From NCBI RefSeq assembly GCF_001468125.1, contig NZ_LNYT01000007.1:545125-609124 (forward strand): a DNA stretch of 64,000 nt. Direction: 5' to 3'. Source of the DNA: Legionella rubrilucens (GTDB lineage Bacteria; Pseudomonadota; Gammaproteobacteria; Legionellales; Legionellaceae). Below the pieces are notes generated by a model that saw only the letters and a program-made list of their open reading frames with translations, did not search any database and had not been told where the DNA came from. The position numbers and the translations under genes are program-made. Positions 27,540 through 37,112 of the stretch are shown here, one piece after another (positions within the stretch are counted from its first letter, which is position 1; each line of letters begins with the position of its first letter).

Positions 27540-29270
27540 ATGTTTAATAAGTACTCCATAGCACTCCTTGCACTGGTTACTGCTCTTCAAGCCAACGCAC
27601 AAACACTCGCCGAAGCGGTGCAGCACAGCATGATTTCCAATCCCGATGTTCTTTTTAATACTGCCAAAGGCCTGTCGGCGCGTCAGGGCATTGACAAGGC
27701 AAGGGGCGCTTATTACCCCAGCGTCGATGTAACGGCAGGTTATGGCCGTGAACAAAGCTTAAACCCAACGACAACGGCCATTGACGGCCCGGGTAGACGT
27801 ACATTAACCCGGCAGGAGTCGTTAGTGGAATTACGCCAGAGTCTGTATGCCGGCGGCGGCATTGTCAACGAGCTTAAGCGAAATAAACACCTCTACGAGG
27901 CCCAGAAATTAAAAACCCAGGGCATCGCCGAAGATCTGGCGCTTGATGTGGTCAACCGCTACCTGCTGGTCCTGCTGCATGAAAAGCTTTACGGCTATGC
28001 CAAAACCAATCTTCAGACGCACCGTTCTGTCTTCAGACTGATAAGCGACCGCAAGGAAGCCGGCCTTACCCGTGAGGCTGAAGTGGATCAGGCGGTTGCA
28101 CGCCTGGCTTTGGCTGAGGCCAATTTAATCAGTGCGGAAGCCAACTTAAGGGAAGTGAGGATTAACTTCGCCAAAGTGGTCGGCAGTTGGCCCATGAACC
28201 TGCAATGGCCGCGCATCCCTAAAAGCAGTGAGTTACCGAGGACATTGACTCAGGCGATTGAGAAAGGGCTTGATCATCATCCCACGGTCAAATCAACCTA
28301 TGCCGACATCAAAGAAGCCAAATCGCAATACGAAGTGGCAAGAGCGGCTTATGTCCCTCATTTCGATCTGGTGCTTAGCGCATCCAAAAACCGAAATCTT
28401 GACGGATTGATTGGGCCAAATGATGATAAACTGGCCATGGTGCGTATGAATTACAATGTTTTCCGTGGCGGCTCGGACGTGGCCAACGTGAAGTTGACGG
28501 CGTATCAGGTCCAGGAAGCCTATGAAGTGAAAAACCGATCGCTCGTGGATTTACGGGAATCGATTCGTTTGTCCTGGAATGCCTGGATTGCTGCCGGCCA
28601 TCGCTTAAAGCCCCTGCGACGCCATGTTCTTTCCTCCCAGCGAACCCGAGGGGCTTATCAGGAACAATTTAAAGTAGGCAAACGGACGCTGCTTGACCTG
28701 CTTGACTCCCAGAATGAGTATTATGAAGCCCAGATTCAATACGCCCGCGGTCAAAACGATGAAATTTATTCCCGTTACCGTATTTTAAACGGCATGGGAC
28801 GATTACTGCCCTATCTGCACATGCGCTTGCCGGAAAACGTGGTCAACAATGATGTCTTCAGTTCCGCGCAAACCCATGTTCTACTGGATAAAAACATGGA
28901 TGGTGTGCCGTATCCAGACAATACGGATCGCCCGCTCGCTCTGGCGCATCCTGTTAAAAATATGGAAACCACGCCATTAACCAAAGCCATCGTTATGAAA
29001 AATACCGAAGTGCCAACCCCGCCATCGCCCATGGTCTGGTACGTGTCAGCCGGCTTCTTTAAGAACAAGGCCAATGCGGTGGCCCTGGTGAATCGCTTAA
29101 ATGGCCTTGGCTTTACTGCCTTCTCCAGAACCGTGAATGGGGGGGAATGTGTGTATATTGGCCCTTATGAATATCGAGGTCACGCGGCAAATGGGATGGA
29201 AAGGCTGAAGGAAATTGCCCATGTACAGGGAGTGCTGGTCACGTTTAAAAAGAATACTCAGCACGCTTAG
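27540..29270 (+). CDS. TolC-family outer-membrane channel with C-terminal SPOR domain (LapE-like)
   Basis: 576 residues. A signal peptide (FNKYSIALLALVTALQANA) is followed by two TolC/OEP repeats (~residues 25-430), including LYAGGGIVNELKR and YNVFRGGSDVANVKL, the duplicated strand-turn motif, and GKRTLLDLLDSQNEYYEAQ. After a linker, residues ~505-575 form a SPOR domain (VWYVSAGFFKNKANAVAL, CVYIGPYE) that should bind denuded peptidoglycan. Its place ahead of lapG, lapD and a LapA-like adhesin identifies it as the type I secretion outer-membrane component. The matching ABC transporter and membrane-fusion protein (LapB, LapC) are not in the window. The ATG at 27540 is chosen because it starts the signal peptide; an upstream start at 27498 would bury it. 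Confidence 0.9.
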   Translation: MFNKYSIALLALVTALQANAQTLAEAVQHSMISNPDVLFNTAKGLSARQGIDKARGAYYPSVDVTAGYGREQSLNPTTTAIDGPGRRTLTRQESLVELRQSLYAGGGIVNELKRNKHLYEAQKLKTQGIAEDLALDVVNRYLLVLLHEKLYGYAKTNLQTHRSVFRLISDRKEAGLTREAEVDQAVARLALAEANLISAEANLREVRINFAKVVGSWPMNLQWPRIPKSSELPRTLTQAIEKGLDHHPTVKSTYADIKEAKSQYEVARAAYVPHFDLVLSASKNRNLDGLIGPNDDKLAMVRMNYNVFRGGSDVANVKLTAYQVQEAYEVKNRSLVDLRESIRLSWNAWIAAGHRLKPLRRHVLSSQRTRGAYQEQFKVGKRTLLDLLDSQNEYYEAQIQYARGQNDEIYSRYRILNGMGRLLPYLHMRLPENVVNNDVFSSAQTHVLLDKNMDGVPYPDNTDRPLALAHPVKNMETTPLTKAIVMKNTEVPTPPSPMVWYVSAGFFKNKANAVALVNRLNGLGFTAFSRTVNGGECVYIGPYEYRGHAANGMERLKEIAHVQGVLVTFKKNTQHA

Positions 29271-29919
29271 GGATGTTATTCCTATCGCTTTGCTTCTCTT
29301 ATGGCCTCTGTCTGCTGCTGTTATGGCCGGCAGCGACAGCATTCGTCTGGCTTTAACTGACAGTAATCCAAACACAAGCCATGACTCGGCCCAGGTTTTG
29401 CGGTTTAAAACCTGGAAAAAATTGATTCGCACTCATCAAAACAGCACGACGCTTGACAAACTCAAAGTCACCAATGATTTTTTTAACCAGTTTCATTTTG
29501 AAAAAGATTCAGGTTATCAGGGGGTCACCGATTACTGGAAAACCCCTGAAGAGTTTATTGCCGATGGCAGCGGGGATTGCGAAGATTTTTCCATCGCGAA
29601 ATATTTTACGCTGTTGGCCCTTGATTTACCCATTAACACCCTGCGCATCACTTACGTGAAATCAGTGACGCTCAATCAGGCTCATATGGTACTGGCTTAC
29701 TACCCAACGCCGCAATCCGAGCCGCTGGTGCTTGATAATCTCGTTTCCGACATCCTGCCGGCGTCAAAACGACCGGATCTTGTTCCTATTTACAGTTTTA
29801 ACGGTAAGGGCTTATGGCTCGCCAAACAGCGCGGCCAGGATAAACCGCTGGGAAATGCTTCGCAATTGAGCAAATGGCGGCAAGTAATACAACGCATGAA
29901 AAAAGGTGATGCTCCATGA
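29221..29919 (+). CDS. lapG: Periplasmic Ca2+-dependent cysteine protease LapG
   Basis: Bacterial transglutaminase-like cysteine proteinase that cuts the retention module of LapA-type adhesins when c-di-GMP is low. 232 residues with a hydrophobic N-terminal export segment. The triad is Cys120 (in GSGDCEDFSI), His155 (NQAHMVLAYY) and Asp172 (LVLDNL). The 35- and 17-residue spacings equal those I recall for L. pneumophila LapG (Cys137, His172, Asp189). The acidic residues beside Cys120 fit the known calcium site. The ATG at 29221 lies inside the upstream channel gene (50-base overlap) and has GAAGGAA at the right distance. The stop overlaps lapD by 4 bases. Confidence 0.94.
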   Translation: MYRECWSRLKRILSTLRDVIPIALLLLWPLSAAVMAGSDSIRLALTDSNPNTSHDSAQVLRFKTWKKLIRTHQNSTTLDKLKVTNDFFNQFHFEKDSGYQGVTDYWKTPEEFIADGSGDCEDFSIAKYFTLLALDLPINTLRITYVKSVTLNQAHMVLAYYPTPQSEPLVLDNLVSDILPASKRPDLVPIYSFNGKGLWLAKQRGQDKPLGNASQLSKWRQVIQRMKKGDAP

Positions 29920-31853
29920 CATTAACCAAAAAAATGGCTTTGGGTGTTTTAGGTTTACTCCTCGTTATTTTTATCGGGACCTTCCTAATCACATTCAACA
30001 ATGAAAGGAATTTCTTTATTCAGCAAATGAACAGCAATGCACAGGATACTGCCACATCACTCGGCCTGTCCCTGTCGCATGGACTTTATACCCGAGACAA
30101 GGCATCGGTGCTGTCCATGGTGGAGGCGGTGTTTGATCGGGGTTATTTCGCCATGATTGAAGTCCGCAACATCCGCGGCGAATTGCTGGTAGCCCGGTAC
30201 GCCACAAAACGAAAACGAAGAGCGCCAGACTGGTTTCATGAATTAATCCAGTGGCCGTCCACCGTGCAATCCGCCACCGTGATGCATGGCTGGAATCAGG
30301 TCGGTGAAGTCCTAGTCAGCAGCGACACCGGCTATGCAGTGGATGCGCTGTGGTTAAATACCATGGATTTATCCATCTGGTACGGTGTGTTCATGGCCTT
30401 GGCACTCCTGATTGTCTACTGGTTTATCCGCTGGCTGCTCACGCCGTTAAAGCGTTTAACCCGACAGGCGGAGGCGATAGGGGAGAAAGAGTTCCCCATA
30501 GAAACCACCATTCCCGGGACCAGGGAATTAAAAAAAGTGACTCTTGCCATGAACCAGATGGTGACGCGCATTAAGAAAATTTTTAATGATCAGTTGCAGC
30601 AGATGGAAACGCTGCGGCATCAGTCGTTTCAGGATTCTCTGACCGGTCTCGGCAACCGCCGCTATTTTCTGCAGCAGCTCTCCGCGCTGCTCAATCACGA
30701 CGAAGAATTTTCCCCGGGTTTTGTGATTCTGGTGGTTATCGATGGATTGGATAAATTGAATCATGATGCCGGCTATCAGCAGGGGGATAATGTCGTCAAA
30801 CTCGTAGCTAAAGCCTGCAGAGGATTCTGGAAAGAGACAGCATCAACCCTCCTTGCCCGTATCGGCGGCAGCAGTTTTGCTATTCTGGTCAAAGAAAATG
30901 ACGCGGCGCATTTTGTCAGCCAGTGCGACAGTTTCAATCAATCGCTGCAAAAGCTCTTAACACCGGAATTCGGTTGCCGTCTGGTCCTGGCGGCGACATC
31001 CTACCAATTGCATCAGACGCCGCGCACGCTGCTTTCGGAGGTGGACAGCGTGTTAATGACCGCCAGAGAAGCGGTGGATGGGCTGGCTTACAGCGACAAT
31101 TTACCGACTCATAACCCAGCCAATATTGCCAAAGACGATCTGTTGCAGGCGATAAGCAACCGCCAACTGGTGCTTTTTGGACAGGCAGTAACCAATGGCG
31201 AAAGGATGCTGCATCAGGAAATTTTTGTGCGCATGGCCTTGGGCGAGGATTTAATCAGCGCCGGTTATTTCATGCCCTTAGCCATTCGCAATGGACTGGC
31301 GCCCCAGATTGATCACTTTGTATTGGAGGAGGTGATCAACAAAGGCCTGCTCAATACGCATGACATTGCATTAAATATCACCGAATCCACCGTCGTGGAT
31401 GAGGAACTGCGCAAGCAATACCTGAAACAGTTAGCACAGATTCCATCGCACCTGCTTGAGAAATTAAACATTGAATTCAACGAACTGATTGTGCTTAATC
31501 ATTTTAGCCAGGTCATGGTGCTGGTTAAAAGCCTGCAGAAACTGGGTGTGCAAATCGGGGTCGATCAGGTGGGGATTCATTTTTCGCCCATGCACTACCT
31601 GAATCAGTTGCCGTTGAATTACCTTAAATTGCATGGCAGCCTGATTCAGGATATTCAGGAAAACCAGAACAAGCAGTTTTTTATTCATTATTTCAATGAA
31701 ATGGCCAATACCCTCGATATTCGTGTGATAGCCACCCAAATCGAGTCTGACAAGCAATGGCTGACATTAAAAAGCCTGAATCTGCACTGGGGACAGGGAC
31801 AATATTTAGGCTCGGTTCATCCGATGACCGGTAAGAAAGCAGAACTTGACTAA
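29916..31853 (+). CDS. lapD: c-di-GMP receptor LapD (degenerate GGDEF-EAL)
   Basis: Inside-out signalling protein: c-di-GMP bound to the cytoplasmic EAL domain makes the periplasmic domain sequester LapG and spare the adhesin. 645 residues. A first membrane helix (~8-28), a LapD/MoxY-type periplasmic domain (~30-150), a second helix (~155-175) and a HAMP domain precede a GGDEF domain with GGSSF (~317-321) in place of GGDEF, hence no cyclase activity. In the EAL domain the motif is EIF and the usual DDFG pair is DQVG, so no phosphodiesterase activity is expected. Degeneracy of both domains is the hallmark of LapD. Its start overlaps the lapG stop by 4 bases. Confidence 0.94.
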   Translation: MTLTKKMALGVLGLLLVIFIGTFLITFNNERNFFIQQMNSNAQDTATSLGLSLSHGLYTRDKASVLSMVEAVFDRGYFAMIEVRNIRGELLVARYATKRKRRAPDWFHELIQWPSTVQSATVMHGWNQVGEVLVSSDTGYAVDALWLNTMDLSIWYGVFMALALLIVYWFIRWLLTPLKRLTRQAEAIGEKEFPIETTIPGTRELKKVTLAMNQMVTRIKKIFNDQLQQMETLRHQSFQDSLTGLGNRRYFLQQLSALLNHDEEFSPGFVILVVIDGLDKLNHDAGYQQGDNVVKLVAKACRGFWKETASTLLARIGGSSFAILVKENDAAHFVSQCDSFNQSLQKLLTPEFGCRLVLAATSYQLHQTPRTLLSEVDSVLMTAREAVDGLAYSDNLPTHNPANIAKDDLLQAISNRQLVLFGQAVTNGERMLHQEIFVRMALGEDLISAGYFMPLAIRNGLAPQIDHFVLEEVINKGLLNTHDIALNITESTVVDEELRKQYLKQLAQIPSHLLEKLNIEFNELIVLNHFSQVMVLVKSLQKLGVQIGVDQVGIHFSPMHYLNQLPLNYLKLHGSLIQDIQENQNKQFFIHYFNEMANTLDIRVIATQIESDKQWLTLKSLNLHWGQGQYLGSVHPMTGKKAELD

Positions 31854-31923
31854 TAAATGACCAAATGGCCTGTGGATAGACTATATTAATAAAGTAACTG
31901 CTGCTTTTTAAGGTTTATCACAC

Positions 31924-34900
31924 ATGGCTGTACAGACTGCATCCGGAGTGGTTCAGGGACTCGAAGGCATTCTGATTAAAAATTCTGGTAATGGACACAA
32001 TGAGATGGTCAGGCTGGGTACCCCGCTTCATGACGGGGATACCTTGGTTCTGCTAAGCGGTAACGCTTACATTCATCTCCTCACGGAGGATTTTCCCACC
32101 GCTTTGTCGCTGAACCAGCCGCTGCACATTGACGGCATTTCCCCTTTGCTCAAACCTTCGACCCCCGAATCGTTAATTGGCGATATCATTGATGAAGCGT
32201 TGGCGAAAGGGATTGATCCGACCTTTATTCTTGAGGCATTGGCAGAGACTGCTGCAGGCCAGGAGCTTCTGGGTGAAGGGGGAAATTTCTTTATTCTTGA
32301 TCCCATGTACGGTTTAGGCGCCGTGACTGCCGGTTACCCCACCATTGGCGTCAGCTTTGACAGCCAGGGCAGGGAAGATTACGTCACCCTGTTTGATGCG
32401 GACAGTTTATTAAGCGAGGTGGGGGTACCTGGATTACCGCCAGGCGGTGAATTACCGCCTCCCTTCGAAGTGGATGCCAATCCGGTCGTGGTTGATGAAA
32501 CGGCCGGCTTACAGACCGTCGTGCAGGGCTGGCAGTCCAATACGCCAAGCAGCGCGATAAGCGAGGTACGCCTGGATGCCGCTGATGGGCACTCAGCCGT
32601 CTGGAATGCGCAAACCAATACCCTGACTGCTGCAGACGGTACCTGGGCCATCATCGTGCATCCTCCGGCTGGAGGTGTGGGCATTACCCTTGAGTTCAAG
32701 CAGCTTATGCCGGTACAACATGCCAATCCCCAGGATCCCAATGATTTTATTACCGTTCCGGTCATCATGACCGCCACCCGCGAAGGGGATGGCGCCCGCG
32801 CCAGTAGCGATTTCACAGTGACCATTTTTGATGATGGTCCGCGGATTGTGGGTACCGGCGAACAGGAAATCTTAAGGCTCAATGTCGATGAAAGTTTCAT
32901 CCCGACGCAGGGCGCGGTGGATACGGCCGATTTTGCTTTCGCTTTTGCCAATCATTTTGATTTTGGCATGGACAATACCGCGGCTCATCCTGGCCATCTT
33001 GTTTATTCACTGGATCTTCTAAGCAACCAGATCGGTTCAGGCCTGTACACCATTGACACGACTGCAGCAACGGGCAAAGGCACTGAAATTCAACTGGTGG
33101 ATGATCAGGGGGTCATTCGCGGCATGGCCAATGGATTGGAATATTTCACGATTAATGTTGATGCTGCCACGGGCGTTGTAACATTCACACAACATATATC
33201 CGTCTGGCATGGCGATGCGTTCGATGCCAATGATTTATCCAGTTTAATCACGGAACAGGTCAACGATTTGTTTATCAGAGCCACCGCCATTGATGGCGAC
33301 GGCGATTCGGTCAGCGACATCATCGGCCTCGGTAATGGTATTTTTTCCATTAATGACGATGGTCCTGCCATTACCATTGATGCCGTGCTGGAAGCACCGC
33401 GATTGAACGTCGATGAAACCCAGCTTGCGGTATCCGCCTCGGCTTCTGCGGATTACAGTCCGATTTTTGATATTCATCCGGGCGAGGATGGCTTAGGCCA
33501 GGTGAATTATTCTTTGGATGTCAATGCTGCTGCCGGCACGGGCTCCGGGCTGTATTCGGTGGATTCGTCCCAACCGGATGGCAGGGGTCAGGAAATTCGT
33601 TTGGAACAGTTGAATGCCACTACCGTTGAAGGCAAGCTCAACAATGAGGTTTATTTCACCATTGCCATCGACAGTCAGAGCGGCGTGGTCACGTTCACGC
33701 AGCACATCAATGTCTGGCATGCCGATACCCAAAATCCTGATGATGTTTCGACCCTTCATGCCGCCTTGGGCACTCTGGCTGTAGTGGCCACCGTCACGGA
33801 TGCCGATGGCGATCAGGCGCAAAACAGCGTCGATGTCAGCCAGGGATTTTTCGCCATTGATGACGATGGTCCTCGCTTAACCCATCAGACGGATACTGCA
33901 CAGGTGGTTAATGAGGATGCCTTGCCCAATGGCAATGCCGATCCGGTGCAAACCCACACAATAACCGGCTCCCTGGACAGCCTGGTGGATTTTGGTGCCG
34001 ATCATTCGGGCGGGTTTGAGTTGAGAACGGATTTTGCTGCGGTGCTTGACGCGATGGGATTAACCTCCCAGGGTGAGCCTCTCAGTTATGTGTCTCTTCT
34101 GAATGGTACGACAGCAAGCGTTGTTGCGCAGAATCAAGGCGGCGCGGTTATTTTTGATTTTACTCTGGATCAGGCGACAGGCAGCTACACGTTTACTCTG
34201 TCTGGGCCGCTGGATCATCCCTCTCCGCCAATCGCCACCGATGATGACACCCAATCCTTAGCCATTAACTTGGGCGCGGTGATCAATGCCGTGGACGGTG
34301 ATGGCGACACCGTGTCTCTGGATGGCCGTTTTGGCGTCAATGTGCAGGACGATTTGCCCATTGCCGTCAATGACTGCGCCCCGGTTACAGAACCGGTTGC
34401 CAATCTGAACATTTACTACGTGGTGGATGTTTCAGGCAGCATGGGCGATCGCATCATCACCGATGACGGTCCGACAACGCGACTGGCTCTGGCCCGCGAA
34501 GCCCTGATTAATTTGACCAATCAATACGCGGATTACAACGGGGCGGTCATTATTACCATCGTGCCCTTCGCGTCAGGTAGCGGCAACACAGGCGCTTTTG
34601 CCACTGAAAAGTTTGATATTTTAAACGGCGAACTTAACGAGGCCCTGGACTTTATCAGCGGTCTTGAAGTCAGTGAAAATCCCATACCGGGCTCAGGCAC
34701 GGAATACAATGACGCGCTGAATATCACGCGTGGTCTGCTGGAATCCGACATTGCGGTGACATCCCCCATCGCTGATTACCAGCATGTGGTGTATTTCCTC
34801 TCTGACGGTGTCCCGAATCCCGTCACGGCCGGTGCGCCGGCAAGCTGGCAGACGTTCGTCGACACCAACGACATTAACGTGATTCCGGTCGGCATTGGCC

Positions 34901-37089
34901 AGTTTAATCCAGGACCTCTCGCGGCCGTGGGTAACAGCGGGGATGAAATTATTCAGGTGCTTGACCCGACTGATCTGGACGCGACACTGCAGCAGCAATT
35001 AAACAATGCCGTTAACGGCAATGTGCTGCAAAATGATGCCTTTGGCGGCGATGGCCCCCATGATCATCGCATTGTATCCATTACTGTCGACAATCAGACC
35101 TATCGTTTTGATGATCCTGGTGTCGTCAATGATGAGTTGACGGTGTTTGACGCGCTCGGCGGGGAATTAACCTTTAATTTTGCCACAGGCGACTACACCT
35201 ACATTGCCGCCAACGTCAATCAGGATGAACAAATCCAGATAGGCTATACCATTCAGGATGCCGATGGCGACCAGGACAATGCGTTGTTAACCATTAAAAT
35301 TGACAATGTCGAGCCGCCCGAAATCACCCTGCTCAGTAAAACCATCGAATTTACCCGCACGGAACAGGGGCAGCAGCCTTATGGTGATGCGGAAGTGGCA
35401 GAGTATTTATTACTGCAGGCTTTAGGCCGTGAAGGGCAGGTGGTCAGCGTGCCAGTCAATGGTGTGGATTTAACCAACACCTTCATTGAAATACCCACCC
35501 CGGTTCAAGTCAAATTCGTTTCCGAAGGCGCAGGCCATCAGAACATGGTGGGGTATTACCTCTACGATGCTGCCGGAAACATCATAGCCAATTCTGCGGG
35601 TCTCATCTGGCTTGATGCGTCTGCCGTGGTAACTTCCGGTGTTGGCGGTACGGATTTAATTGAAAATACCTTCAATGCCTTTGGTTTAAACCAATCGGAC
35701 ACGTTCAATATCCCAACGATTCCGGCCGGGCAGGGCATTGGGTTTTTCCTGATTGAGGACGGGGCTGATCTGGATAGAAACGGTGTGAACAATGTCAATG
35801 CCGTGACCATTAAAAATTTAGTCACAAGCCAGGGCATCACGTCCATCGAGAACTTGAACAACCTCGTTTCCATTGACAATGGGCGGGTGAAAGTGGGCAA
35901 TACTGAACTCATTGGTAATGTCTATTTCAGTCACGACAAAAGCTTAAACACCGATGCCGCGTCATTTCCTGCAGGGCATGCCTTAAGCGGCGTGACGTTT
36001 GATCAGCAGGATCCGGCGCTTCTCGCCTACAGCGGTTTGCTCATTGTCGGTTTTGAAGATTTACAAAATGGCGGCGACAGGGATTACAACGACATCATTT
36101 TCAGTGTCGATCTCGGAGCCAATATTCAAAACCTGACCACCGGCAGCGCCGCCATTGTGGACTCAGTCAGCGATCCAGACAGCCAGTTTTTAACCAAGGC
36201 TGTGGTCAGCAGCAGCGACTTTATTGCCGGCGATGCCATTAATCTCGTCTCTACCGCAGACGTTGTTTTTAACATGGGGCTGGGGCAGGTCACCATTAAC
36301 CATGGCGGAGAGAATTACGTGCTGCAATTTCAGGATTTCGGCACAGGGAATAATTATGCCTACGTCTTTACTGCCTTAAATCCAAGCCAGCTCGTCCCGG
36401 TTGGCGCTTATGAACTCATGCTCAAAACCTTAACCTTTACGCCGGTAGCCAGTGAAGCCAGCGAAGGGGTGGTCAGGCATGTGCAGGTGTCAGTGATCGA
36501 TGATACCGGTTTGGTGGATACTTCGGTCACGCAGTTTGGTGTGCAGATCAATGACACGCTGCCTATCAATCTCATTGATTTTAACGCCCAGGGTCATTTT
36601 GATTTTGGCGCCGGCAATGACGTGGTATTGATTCCCGACAACATGGATGGTTTAGGCAAGGTCAATGGTAATCAGGGGATAGATACTGTGCAGTTGAATC
36701 AGAACGGCATGAATTTAACCGCTCAGGAAATCACGGCTCATTTTGATTCGGGCTGGGAAAAGGTGGATATGACCGGCCATGGCCAAAATACCTTGAGCTT
36801 GACACTGGATTCCGTGCTGGCGCTGTCATCTGGCAGTGAACTTAATCTGGAGTTGAATAATGGGACTCAGGTTTCTGTTCTGCAAATCAAGGCCGATGGC
36901 GGGATGGCGGGGGATACGATCAACCTGCACAGCGCAGATGTTGAGGATGTCTCCAATTTATTGACTGCTCCTGCTCCGGGAGAGCAGTTATTCAAACTGA
37001 CCAATGCAGCGGCTACGCAGGAAGCCTACGTTCATATTGTAAGTCCAACGCAGGAATTGCCGCAGGTGAATGTGACGGAAGGTGGATAA
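31924..37089 (+). CDS. LapA-like surface adhesin with TAAG cleavage site, VWA and DUF4114-like domains
   Basis: 1721 residues and no N-terminal Sec signal, as expected for type I secretion. Residues 1-~108 are a retention module. TAAG at 109-112 matches the LapG cleavage site of Pseudomonas LapA in sequence and position. Then come Ig-like repeats ending in DDGP near residues 304, 479 and 648 and DDLP near 809 (T1SS-143/DUF5801-like). A von Willebrand A domain follows with an intact MIDAS start (D835-x-S837-x-S839) and FLSDG. Next are another cadherin-like segment (DADGDQDN), a DUF4114-like domain (GDRDYND, ~1384-1390) and a C-terminal secretion region. Only two weak RTX-like turns (GAGND, GNQGID) are seen, with no nonapeptide array. 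It is much smaller than typical LapA. It lies 70 bases past lapD and is the obvious LapG substrate. Confidence 0.92.
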   Translation: MAVQTASGVVQGLEGILIKNSGNGHNEMVRLGTPLHDGDTLVLLSGNAYIHLLTEDFPTALSLNQPLHIDGISPLLKPSTPESLIGDIIDEALAKGIDPTFILEALAETAAGQELLGEGGNFFILDPMYGLGAVTAGYPTIGVSFDSQGREDYVTLFDADSLLSEVGVPGLPPGGELPPPFEVDANPVVVDETAGLQTVVQGWQSNTPSSAISEVRLDAADGHSAVWNAQTNTLTAADGTWAIIVHPPAGGVGITLEFKQLMPVQHANPQDPNDFITVPVIMTATREGDGARASSDFTVTIFDDGPRIVGTGEQEILRLNVDESFIPTQGAVDTADFAFAFANHFDFGMDNTAAHPGHLVYSLDLLSNQIGSGLYTIDTTAATGKGTEIQLVDDQGVIRGMANGLEYFTINVDAATGVVTFTQHISVWHGDAFDANDLSSLITEQVNDLFIRATAIDGDGDSVSDIIGLGNGIFSINDDGPAITIDAVLEAPRLNVDETQLAVSASASADYSPIFDIHPGEDGLGQVNYSLDVNAAAGTGSGLYSVDSSQPDGRGQEIRLEQLNATTVEGKLNNEVYFTIAIDSQSGVVTFTQHINVWHADTQNPDDVSTLHAALGTLAVVATVTDADGDQAQNSVDVSQGFFAIDDDGPRLTHQTDTAQVVNEDALPNGNADPVQTHTITGSLDSLVDFGADHSGGFELRTDFAAVLDAMGLTSQGEPLSYVSLLNGTTASVVAQNQGGAVIFDFTLDQATGSYTFTLSGPLDHPSPPIATDDDTQSLAINLGAVINAVDGDGDTVSLDGRFGVNVQDDLPIAVNDCAPVTEPVANLNIYYVVDVSGSMGDRIITDDGPTTRLALAREALINLTNQYADYNGAVIITIVPFASGSGNTGAFATEKFDILNGELNEALDFISGLEVSENPIPGSGTEYNDALNITRGLLESDIAVTSPIADYQHVVYFLSDGVPNPVTAGAPASWQTFVDTNDINVIPVGIGQFNPGPLAAVGNSGDEIIQVLDPTDLDATLQQQLNNAVNGNVLQNDAFGGDGPHDHRIVSITVDNQTYRFDDPGVVNDELTVFDALGGELTFNFATGDYTYIAANVNQDEQIQIGYTIQDADGDQDNALLTIKIDNVEPPEITLLSKTIEFTRTEQGQQPYGDAEVAEYLLLQALGREGQVVSVPVNGVDLTNTFIEIPTPVQVKFVSEGAGHQNMVGYYLYDAAGNIIANSAGLIWLDASAVVTSGVGGTDLIENTFNAFGLNQSDTFNIPTIPAGQGIGFFLIEDGADLDRNGVNNVNAVTIKNLVTSQGITSIENLNNLVSIDNGRVKVGNTELIGNVYFSHDKSLNTDAASFPAGHALSGVTFDQQDPALLAYSGLLIVGFEDLQNGGDRDYNDIIFSVDLGANIQNLTTGSAAIVDSVSDPDSQFLTKAVVSSSDFIAGDAINLVSTADVVFNMGLGQVTINHGGENYVLQFQDFGTGNNYAYVFTALNPSQLVPVGAYELMLKTLTFTPVASEASEGVVRHVQVSVIDDTGLVDTSVTQFGVQINDTLPINLIDFNAQGHFDFGAGNDVVLIPDNMDGLGKVNGNQGIDTVQLNQNGMNLTAQEITAHFDSGWEKVDMTGHGQNTLSLTLDSVLALSSGSELNLELNNGTQVSVLQIKADGGMAGDTINLHSADVEDVSNLLTAPAPGEQLFKLTNAAATQEAYVHIVSPTQELPQVNVTEGG

Positions 37090-37112
37090 TAGCGCGGGAA
37101 TCGCGCCTGGTG

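Noticed and set aside
27384-27755. Minus-strand open frame of 123 codons opposite the start of the lapE-like gene
   Set aside because: It lies over the signal-peptide region of a well-supported gene and over the xseA start, with no recognisable domain and no ribosome site.
36541-36700. Apparent RTX repeats at the adhesin C-terminus
   Set aside because: Only two loose turns (GAGND and GNQGID) are seen; they do not make a GGxGxDxUx array, so I do not call an RTX domain.
37091-37106. GCGCG/CGCGC hairpin after the adhesin gene, considered as a terminator
   Set aside because: The stem is only 5 bp and no T-run follows on either strand.
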